This document shows, piece by piece, positions 56,285 to 64,000 of a DNA stretch of 64,000 nt. Each line of letters opens with the position of its first letter. Position 1 is the first letter of the stretch. A model generated the notes under the pieces. That model was not told the origin of the DNA, searched no databases, and was given only the letters and a program-made list of their open reading frames with translations. Source of the stretch: Hygrocybe punicea (lineage: Eukaryota > Basidiomycota > Agaricomycetes > Agaricales > Hygrophoraceae); contig OY744462.1 in NCBI GenBank assembly GCA_963556145.1, forward strand, positions 1,550,001 through 1,614,000. Reading direction: 5' to 3'. Made by a program: the position numbers and the translations under genes.

Positions 56285-58235
56285 TCATATATCAACTTCT
56301 ACATCCATTTGAGTTGAGGTGTCTGGATCAGGGAAACTTGCATCTGTATCCTTCTCCTTATCGTTGGCTTTGACGCGCCCTTTACCACGTCCTCTACTCC
56401 GCCGATTACCCCTCCGGGTAGGTTGTATGACAGGATTCTCCTCTGTTTCATCTTCCCCTGCCTCGCCTCGTTCTCGTGCTGCCATAGCAGCCGCAGTGGT
56501 CCCCCTTGGTCTGCCCCGACCACGACTACGTCTAGCCGTTCTGGATCCTCGTATTGATGTAGTACTCCTACTTTTAGAGCCCGAATTTGAGGGGCCGTCA
56601 TCTTGATCTACGTCGTTGTCGCCTTCGAAAAATTCATTTCGGGCTATACTCCGGTCGTTTCTGCGTTCTCCAGCTTCAGCCGTTCCCCGCTCTTCGTCTT
56701 TTTCGTCAGCCGTACGCTCTTCGTCTGCAAGCAGCCCTTCTAGATCTGGGGGAATCTCCTGCATGGCAACGCTAGGGGCGCCTTGCAAATATCGAAGTTT
56801 GTTGCGAATGCTGATCGTGATACGCTGTAGAGAAGCTGGCGAGTTCTGGTTATCGACCTTCCCTGTGAGGGGCGGGTGAAGGGTCCACTGAGAGTCTTTG
56901 AAGAATGAATCATAGACGGTTGCGGGTAGCTCGTCTGGAACTGAAGCTCCGACAAGAACTGCTGTTTCGTATGTCCAGCACCGACTGACGTTTTTGATGG
57001 TATAACCGCCACCGCCGACGATGAGTAAAGGAACATTGAACATTCGCACGAAGTTCACGCATTCTCCGTGAGCTGCGATGGACAGGTTGAACGCACCAAG
57101 TCGGTCACAGCCCAGAGAATCAGCACCGCATTGCAAGACTATGGATGTGGGGCGAAAGGCAGTGACGGTGTCTTCGATGACTGTCTTGAAGATGGTCAAG
57201 TACATATCGTCGTCGATGCCGTCCTGTAAGGGAACGTTGAGACAAAAGTGTTTCCCAAGTCCCGCGCCGTTGTCATCTAGTTTGCCAGTTCCGGGAAAGA
57301 AGTCACCAGTGTATTTGTGAAAAGAAACTGTCATGACTCGATTTGAGTGGTAAAAAGCAAGTTCTACGCCATCACCGTGGTGAATGTCGATGTCAATGTA
57401 TAGGACACGAGGGTGATATCTAGAAGGTCATTCCGTCAGTCAAATTGAATCAAAAAAAAAATTACGCAGATCTATTACCGTAGGAGTTCGAGTATCGCCA
57501 GCACGACATCGTTAACGTAACAAAAACCGCTGGCTTCGCCACGTTTCGCATGGTGCAATCCTCCCGCCCAATTGATTGCGATGTCGGTTGTGCCTGCGCA
57601 AAGTTTTCGTGCACCAGCTAAAGAACCGCCGGCGTACATACGACAGAAATCATACATGTCCGCAAATATCGGACAGTCTTCCACGCAATTAAAAGTGTCT
57701 ATCAGATGTCTCATGTCATTTTGATTTTGCGGATTGACTCTTGCAGATACATGTAGTAATCAGGAGAGAGACACAGCTGTTGAGTCACGTAAAACCAAAA
57801 ACCTACTTGGAAAGAAAATCGACGTATTCGTGGTCATGATACACCTCCAGTTCTTCTTGTGTTGCAGGACGAGGGTTGTAAATGTGATGAATCTGTTTGT
57901 CGAGTCCATAGCCCATAACCAATGCATTCGTCAAGGTTAACCTATGAGGTTTCATTGGATGGCGTTCCTGAGTAATGATTAATTCATACTAGTTGGTTGT
58001 CGTTGATCGCGATTTACCCCGTAATGATGGGCCCCTACACCTTTTGGGTAATAATATGACACAATCGGTCGGGAGTGGGGCTGTTGGCTTGTTTGCTTCA
58101 AGGGAAAATGCATAATAGATAGAGACCGAAGCTTACATTGATTCGTTCCGTGATGGGCTCCGCGACACCATAAGAACCGCGGTCATAAAAATATGGTGAA
58201 GCGGAGAAAGTTGTTGCAGGAAACGAACGAGCCAT
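56285..58235 (-). CDS. Class I histone deacetylase (Rpd3/Hos2 type)
   Basis: ATG at 58235 opens [10 protein letters not shown]. Short exons joined by GT-AG introns encode [15 protein letters not shown] and H-P-M-K-P-H-R-L. Then come the catalytic motifs [19 protein letters not shown] and the zinc ligands in [10 protein letters not shown] and [11 protein letters not shown]. The transition-state tyrosine is in G-G-G-G-Y-T. The last large exon ends at 56285 with an acidic and Arg/Gly-rich tail ([17 protein letters not shown]). The enzyme removes acetyl groups from histone lysines in nuclear corepressor complexes. The frame is intact through all catalytic motifs. Assignment to Rpd3 versus Hos2 is not certain. 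Confidence 0.93.
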
Positions 58236-58620
58236 CAGGCAACACGGATTGTAGTACAGTCACTGCGGAAACTCGAAAATAGCCTGGACCTCTCAAGACC
58301 CTGAGATAGGTTCCAGCGTGAGATAACGGATGAGGTATCTTCTGAGTTTGAACAGCTTGATCAGTACAGTAGCTCGACGTATCACTACCTTCCCTTCGTG
58401 CACACTCCAATGTCCAAAATGCCCTGGCAAACAAGAAAAAAATTGTATTACTCAACCTGAACAATATGAAAAGTGGACAACTGAAGGAGTTATAGCAGAT
58501 TTGCTTTCGGACAGCAACTCTCCCGCGCGCGCCCTAAGTTCCGCAAGTAAAGTAAAAAATGTCATGATTGTGTGGACAAAAAAAATTACAATACGCCTCT
58601 CATACACATGTACACATTTA
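58236..58620. promoter_or_regulatory. Intergenic region upstream of the HDAC gene
   Basis: About 385 bp lie between the HDAC start and the stop of the next minus-strand gene, so this should hold the HDAC promoter. No TATA-like or named site stands out. Confidence 0.4.
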
Positions 58621-60165
58621 CTACTTAAGCTTGGACAAGTAACCCTCATGCGTTCCTTTGACAACACGAGCAGCCAGTGCCTGGAGCTCAGCCGGCGTTG
58701 AGGGGTCATCGTCTCCTCCCGTAAAGGTAGATGCGCGAGGATAGAACTAACACTGTAAGAGTATGGTGTGGTGAGCATTCCCGTTCACGATATGGCTTGA
58801 GCGGCTGCCTACCTTTTGGTCAGCAAACTCAAGGCTTCGTTTGCCTTCTTTTCAATGTCGAGAGGACTAGCAGGTGGCTCTTGGAACTTGGCACAGCATT
58901 CCTTGGCTAACGCAAGCGCAGATTCCCACTGGTCGATTGATTTACGGCCGCCTCCTTTCTTATATCCACCAGTAAACGCAGAAAGCCACGGGTAGAGTCA
59001 GCCTCAGTCAACTGATCAGTTTAAAGAACACACTTTCTGCTGTCCAAGTGGGGAACCCATTAACAAAAACCATGCCAGTAAGTTTGTACTCGATATATTG
59101 CAGACGCACTAACCCCGTTGTGTTTTGCCTTCTCTTGGCTGATTGCTATGTTTGCGCACAAACTCTCTCTATATGCCGACAGAATAATACCGAAGATCTT
59201 ACTGGCAACTGAGGGAGAATGTGAACTCTGAACACTACTGTGGGGAGAAATACGGACCGACCATCATGTCGGAGAACGCATCTATCCTTTTGATGTTGAT
59301 AATGATCGTCTCGTCAAAGCAGAATTGGTTGGTGGCGGGATCATATGAGTAGAATTTAAACTGGATGAGGTCGGTCAAAAGGCCATGAATGCGCAATCCC
59401 TTGAAATTTATTGACTTGTTTATTTCAGCGGCGGCTGGCGGTCCGCTTAATACGGAGTATACACAGATAGTACGCAAGACATACATAGGAGTTCGAGGAA
59501 CAACTGGGCCAATGCATTTGCATCTGGCCTGTCGAGCTTAAGCTCGATGACAAAGAAGAGGGCGTCGCCTATTATGAAGATCTACCAAAATATCCGTTTC
59601 AGAACTCGTAATCGTTAAACAAGGTGCTGACCTCATGCTCAACCTCGCCTCCAGTTGAGTATTGAGTTTCCATCATAGACTGTTCCGGCTTGTCGATGAT
59701 TCGGCCTTGAAATAATGCCACAATGGGAACAATGTACTACACGATTCACCGTTAAAGAAGGTGCATGTAACGCCATTTCGCTGACATACCGGATCCAAAA
59801 TTCTAACTCTCGCATCCTCCCTTGTGTGATCAACCTTCTCGCGATAGACGTCCTGCCAACGCCAAGCATTCTCGAACATCACCTCATGCAATGACGGCGG
59901 AAGGCGATATCTGGGGGGTCGTGAAAGGTTCGAGTCTGAGCTTCTCAACACTCTGCGGCAGAGCAAATCCTCTGGCAAAATCGGACCATTTGGCTTCAGA
60001 GAAAGAGGGGAGCTTGGTTCTGGCCTTTTGAACGTAGCAGTTGAAATTTTGGACACATTGGCAATATGCGCCAATACTGCAGCAAGTTCGTCGCGGTTGA
60101 GTTGCTGGAGCCCATGAACCAATCCTTTATCTAGAGGGACCGAGTCAACAAGGGATTCGATATCG
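58621..60165 (-). CDS. Conserved fungal protein of unknown function
   Basis: Multi-exon minus-strand gene. The 5' part encodes L-Q-Q-L-N-R-D-E-L-A-A-V-L-A-H-I, R-P-P-R-Y-R-L-P-P-S-L-H-E and E-N-A-W-R-W-Q-D-V. The middle encodes D-A-L-F-F-V-I-E-L-K-L-D-R-P-D-A-N, A-Q-L-F-L-E-L, F-K-G-L-R-I-H-G-L-L-T-D-L and F-Y-S-Y-D-P-A-T-N-Q-F. The 3' part encodes F-T-G-G-Y-K-K-G-G-G-R-K-S-I-D-Q-W and ends G-T-H-E-G-Y-L-S-K-L-K-stop at 58621. I see no disabling mutation. The E-L-K-L...A-Q-L-F-L-E-L motif occurs, as I recall, in a broad Agaricomycete family. No in-frame ATG is visible at the 5' end, so the start may lie beyond element 3. Confidence 0.6.
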
Positions 60166-60469
60166 GGTTCGCTTCTTAGGCAGGTGAACGATACTGTACT
60201 CTCGCGAATTATAACAATTTGTCACGTCACGGAGGTCAATTGTACACCTGACCTTCCCACACTACTTATAATAGTGGTTGATATGGCGTACCGTTCTGGA
60301 CAAAACTGTGTATTTTACTTATGACTTGGTCAATTTCTCTAGAGATCTCCGTGTCTCAACCACTATTATAAGGCTCTAAAGTCTTAAAACCACCGATCCG
60401 GCCATAAATCAGTCTCCACCCTAGCCTCAGTATATAAGTCTTATTAGTAGTTATTAGTAGCGTATACTA

Positions 60470-61331
60470 TGGTGTGAACCAGCTAGTCACCACCAAAATG
60501 TGACAGCGGCGAAATTGGGTTGGGTCAGACCAAGGTATTGGGTCAAGGCCCGGAGACCCACAGTAATTTTTTTTATTACATTCTTTAAACAAATGCAATG
60601 TGGTGAAATTGAGACACTTTCTTTGAATCTAATGCCACCAAAAAATCCCTCTGAGCTGCTGCCCAACGTGCACGCATAGGCTGCAAAGTTGCTCATGACG
60701 CTGCACAAAATACTCATGATAAGTTTTTGAACACCTTGGCACAAAAGTCTCTTGTGCAAGAAGTTATTGAAGCAGCTTGTCACCTCTGCATTGTCCTGCC
60801 CAAGTTCCATTGCGAGTTGAACTTTATTGAGTTTTTCTGGGGGGCTGTGAAGCGATGTCTTCGTGAGTGCTGTGACATGTCCTTTGACACCCTCAAGGAA
60901 AACATGCCACATGCATTGGCATTTGATCAGGAACACAGGATGCGCCAGTGGATGGAGGCATATTGGGAAGGTCTGAGCACCTGTGATGCTCAAGGGAAGG
61001 TCAAGGCATTCAGTTCAACAAAGTATAAGTCTCATCGATGTATTCCTGAGTCCATAGTGGCTGCTTTGGATGCCTGAGCCTGAGCCACAATCGAGATATT
61101 CCTTTTTTAGTATATGGCTAAGATTACTAATACACTATATATGGTAGTGGCCAAATCAACCCAACACCAAAATTTGATTTCACCAAGTTTTGACCCAATC
61201 AAAAATCTGTCTTGGGGATCATTTCTTCTCATCAAATTGAGCATTTTACCAAGAGGAATTGAAAAAATATCAATATTTGTGAGCTCCTATAGAGTTGCCA
61301 CATTTTGGTGGTGACTAGCTGGTTCACACCA
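60470..61331 (+). mobile_element. Truncated Tc1/mariner-type transposon
   Basis: The 33-bp inverted ends start TGGTGTGAACCAGCTAGTCA and are flanked by TA (60468-60469 and 61332-61333). The right arm of element 3 shows the empty site (ATTACTAGTATATGC). The length is 862 bp, about half of a usual element, and only the 3' part of the transposase remains. Confidence 0.9.
60727..61077 (+). pseudogene. DDE_3-type Tc1/mariner transposase, C-terminal remnant
   Basis: The 116-residue frame contains C-I-V-L-P-K-F-H-C-E-L-N-F-I-E-F-F-W-G-A-V-K, with the third catalytic acidic residue region (E-L-N-x-I-E-x-x-W). It ends with an Arg/Lys-rich stretch and S-I-V-A-A-L-D-A. The first two catalytic Asp residues and the DNA-binding domain are missing because of an internal deletion. 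Confidence 0.85.
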
Positions 61332-61940
61332 TAGTAATGTTGTAGTGTCCTAAATACGGCAATAACCCAATCGGGAACGTCAGTTCCGGTCAGGAACAAG
61401 GGCGCTGATGGGGCTCGGGCTTTCCTGTCACCGTTGCCATGGCCCCGCCCATCACTCACAGGCATGCGCGCTCGTCGTCGACGACGTTGTGCACGACTAT
61501 TTCACTCTCCCGCCGTCTTTTTCTTGCGGGATTTTTTACACATCATAGATATATTACTCTACATGTTGTATATAGACTAATACACATGAAAATACATGGA
61601 ATAAAAGAGAAATAATAATAATAATAATAAATGATACATGGGGCGCCGCCGACGAACCGGTGGGTACTCACCTTCGCAGAGGCGCCGGATTGGGTCTAAA
61701 TTTGATGGTGAAGGGGCGCTGGGGGCCGGGGAAGGGTGCATGGAGTGGGGGGTGGTGATGGGTGGCGAGGAAGGGGCCGGGAAGCGAGGCGGATGGGGAA
61801 ACGGAGAGGGGAGGGATGGGGGAGGGCTCCTGGCCCCAAACGAGCGGCGGGAAGGGGTAAGTACGTGGGGAAAAAGCAGGAGGGGGGTGGGTACTCACCT
61901 ATGCCCTTGGGGCCCCCCACGGCCCTCCCCACGATCCACC

Positions 61941-62168
61941 ATGGATAAATCCAATGGAGATGTCATCTACGACGTCCCCATGGTCCCCGTCGTGGGTTTT
62001 GTCGTCCAAACTGGTCCCGCCGTCGAGTTGCGCGAGGGTGGTGGCACCGACGGTTGTGGTGGTGATATCTCAACAAAGCCGCCACTGTTGACCAAGCAAT
62101 CGCCGTGGGCGACTCTCGACATCGCCCTCGTCGTCTTCGTCACTGTGTGCCCGGTCCGCCACCGTTAG
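61941..62168 (+). CDS. Element 3 inward-facing 75-aa ORF, left arm
   Basis: ATG to stop, 75 codons, starting M-D-K-S-N-G-D-V-I-Y-D-V-P-M-V-P and ending V-R-H-R. The other arm has the same-length ORF (62797-62570) with about a fifth of residues changed. Conservation of start, stop and length in both arms is notable. No domain or function is known. It may be non-coding sequence kept by palindrome symmetry. Confidence 0.35.
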   Translation: MDKSNGDVIYDVPMVPVVGFVVQTGPAVELREGGGTDGCGGDISTKPPLLTKQSPWATLDIALVVFVTVCPVRHR

Positions 62169-62569
62169 TTCTGCTGTTCGAGGCCGTTGGTTGAAAAGGT
62201 CGGGCGTGCTCCTGCGTGGCTTTGAGGACGTCCGGGGTGGTGGTCTCTGTGTGTATCGTCGCCGTTGTCATCCTCCTCCTTGTTTCCGTCGTTGTTGAGG
62301 GGTTGGGGAGCGGGAGTACGGCGAATGGGGGTGGTGATGGTGGTGGAAGGTTGAAAGCCATGTGATCACACACTTGCCTTTTGCTACCACCAACCCGTCT
62401 CCCAACTTGCCTCCCGCCACGCTCCCACTATCCACCACCTCAACAACGACGGAAACCAGGAGGAGGACGACAACGGCGACGATATGCACCGAGACCACCA
62501 CCCTGGACATCCTCAAAGCCGTGCAGGAGCGCGCCCGACCTTTTCAACCAACGGCCTCGAACAGCGGAA

Positions 62570-62797
62570 CTAACGGTGGCGGACCGGGCGCACAGTGACG
62601 AAGATGACGAGGGCGATGTGGAGAGTCGCCCACGGCAATTGCATGGTCAACAGCAGTGATGTTGTCAAGATATCACCACCACAACCGTTGGTGGCACCAC
62701 CATCGCGCAACTCAATGGCGCGACCAATCTGGACCGCGAAAACGATGGCAGGGACCATGGGGACGTTGTAGATGACGTCTCCATTGGATTTATCCAT
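62570..62797 (-). CDS. Element 3 inward-facing 75-aa ORF, right arm
   Basis: This is the mirror partner of 61941-62168, starting M-D-K-S-N-G-D-V-I-Y-N-V-P-M-V-P and ending V-R-H-R. Both ORFs point to the palindrome centre. On the other strand each arm also has an outward frame with T-T-T-E-T-R-R-R and Q-P-T-A-S-N-S, so it is unclear which frame, if any, is used. Confidence 0.35.
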   Translation of the reverse strand: MDKSNGDVIYNVPMVPAIVFAVQIGRAIELRDGGATNGCGGDILTTSLLLTMQLPWATLHIALVIFVTVRPVRHR

Positions 62798-63499
62798 GGT
62801 GGATCATGGGGAGGGCCGTGAAGGGCCCCAAGGGCATAGGTGAGTACCCACCCCCCTCCTGCTTTTTCCCCATGTACTTACCCCTTCCTGCCGCTCGTTT
62901 GGGGCCAGGAGCCCTCCCCCATTCCTCCCCTCTCTGTTTCCCCCATCCGCCTCGCTTCCCGGCCCCTTCCTCGCCACCCATTGCCACCCCCCACTCCATG
63001 CACCCTTCCCCGGCCCCCAGCGTCCCTCCCTCCCATCACCCACCCTACAGCACCCTTTCCCACCAATTTCAGACCCAATCCGGCGCCCCTGCGAAGGTGA
63101 GTACCCACCGGTTCATCGGCGGCACCCCATGTATCATTTTTTATTATTTCTTTTATATCTCTTTTATTTCGGGTATTTCCATGTATATTAGTATATATAC
63201 AGCATGTAGAACAATATATCGATGATGAGCGCGCATGCCAGTAAGTGATGGGCGGGGCCATGGCAACAGTGACGGGAAAGCCCGAGCCCCATCAGCGCCC
63301 TTGTTCCTGACCAGAACTGACGTTCCCGATTGGGTTATTGCCATATTTAGGACACTACAACATTACTAGTATATGCTACTAATAACTACTAATAAGACTT
63401 ATATACTGAAGCTAGGGTGGAGACTGATTTATGGCCGGATCGGCGGTTTTAAGACTTTAGAGCCTTATAATAGTGGTTGAGATACGTGTTCAACCACTA

Positions 63500-63830
63500 T
63501 TATAAGGCTTGTAGTGTGAGAAGGTCAGGTGCAATTGTATTGTTATCTACTGGAAAAATCACGTCATGGTAAGCCAAAATTGTTATGTTTTGACCCATGT
63601 CATGGGCCGTCACTGTGAACTGGCAGAAGTCGACAGCACCCTCCGTTTGTAAGTAATATAGTGTGCATAACACTTCTCCATATGAGTAGTGGTCAGAATG
63701 CTTGATATCTTCATTGAGAGCCAAAAAGAGGCTTGACAGCAAGAGTGTGGTCTCCACATCCCGTCCCGGATAAGTAATTGAATCAGCGATATCAAAATAA
63801 TAATGTACAAGCTATGTCAGCTTCGCCATG
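63500..63830 (-). pseudogene. Hypothetical protein fragment at the window edge
   Basis: The minus frame encodes T-Y-P-G-R-D-V-E-T-T-L-L-L-S-S-L-F-L-A-L-N, Y-G-E-V-L-C-T-L-Y-Y-L and A-H-D-M-G-Q-N-I-T-I-L-A-Y. It stops inside the outer inverted repeat of element 3, so its natural 3' end has been replaced. The 5' side continues towards the window end without a clear start. The family is not recognised. Confidence 0.35.
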
Positions 63831-64000
63831 TATTATTTAGCAATGCACAATTGGGATGTGGTCACGGATGTTTCTCAGTTAATATCAGGTTACTCAGATC
63901 CTGTCTCAGATCATTCAGATCATGTCTTAGATGAAGAATGACAGCACTGTTTCAGTGGAAATGTCAAAAAAAAGTATAGATGCGTTCAAGATCGACATGG

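Larger units (their letters stand above)
60232..63535. mobile_element. Element 3: loopless palindrome with nested ends
   Basis: Inverted similarity spans CAATTGTACACCTGACC (60232) to GGTCAGGTGCAATTG (63535) and, more tightly, CAACCACTATTATAAGGC (60357) to GCCTTATAATAGTGGTTG (63473). The arms meet at the 10-bp palindrome TGTGATCACA (62361-62370) with no loop. The left arm carries a Tc1/mariner insertion (60470-61331). The interior has splice-like GTGAGTACCC donors and mirrored small ORFs. The outer edges contain a second, oppositely oriented CAACCACTATTATAAGG, so the exact borders and target duplication are unresolved. The class is unknown. Confidence 0.7.

Noticed and set aside
60487..60993. 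168-aa minus-strand ORF within the Tc1/mariner element
   Set aside because: It is the antisense shadow of the transposase remnant, whose plus-strand frame has a clear DDE_3 motif.
60215..63580. TCACGTCACGG / TCACGTCATGG as target duplication of element 3
   Set aside because: The distances from the inverted ends are unequal on the two sides, so the match may be accidental.

Overview
This window reads as repeat-rich DNA of an Agaricomycete (mushroom-forming basidiomycete). The evidence is short (about 55-65 bp) GT-AG introns, a Ty3/gypsy gag with an MPLRG start, a Helo-like STAND N-terminal domain, and several protein families that I recall as multicopy in Agaricomycetes. The genus cannot be resolved from sequence alone. 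The best-recognised ordinary host gene is a class I histone deacetylase (56.3-58.2 kb, minus). A conserved multi-exon gene lies upstream of it (58.6-60.2 kb, minus). Almost everything else is transposable elements nested in one another, with insertion junctions that can be read at base resolution.

Layout. At 0-9.3 kb a minus-strand Ty3/gypsy gag (LTR 8680-9290) is split by a 6.4-kb palindromic element (element 1, 2049-8446; 7-bp target duplication) and cut at its 3' end by a relative (element 0, 1-653). At 9.3-16.3 kb there is non-coding repeat DNA, a 1.97-kb TRIM-like LTR element (13702-15667, 159-bp LTRs, 4-bp duplication) and an inverted second copy of the gypsy LTR. At 16.3-26.2 kb there are remnants of several transposon and lineage-specific genes and an interrupted duplicate of a gene that recurs at 55 kb. 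At 26.2-41.0 kb lies one Helitron Rep/helicase gene that ends in a ubiquitin-protease-like domain. It is split by an 812-bp mariner-like palindromic MITE (38863-39674) and by a 6.2-kb palindrome (element 2, 27337-33553; 8-bp duplication). Element 2 itself carries a hAT-like MITE and a 100-N gap flanked by an exact 84-bp repeat. At 42.1-51.0 kb four intron-rich genes of unknown function are arranged left-right-left-right, with an array of GAACATGTTC palindromes between the first, divergent pair. At 51-56 kb there is another mariner-like MITE, decayed sequence and a STAND-like gene copy. At 60.2-63.5 kb a third, loopless palindrome (element 3) contains a Tc1/mariner insertion.

The most interesting signal is the pair of 6.2-6.4-kb palindromes. 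Elements 1 and 2 share one layout: a 77-80-bp asymmetric centre, two divergent copies of a small spliced gene whose first exon encodes A-T-R-x-R-L-G-x-R-Q, an acidic/basic low-complexity second exon with a conserved GTRYGT donor, and outer arms of minisatellites (34-bp units in element 1, 21-bp units in element 2). Both sit inside other transposons, and removing each one with one target-site copy restores the host reading frame exactly. No transposase is visible in them, so they may be non-autonomous. I do not recognise them as a described family.

The coding remnants carry premature stops that are nearly all TGA (plus one TAA and one TAG). All are one transition away from CGA, TGG, CAA or CAG. 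This fits cytosine deamination or a RIP-like process acting on repeats.
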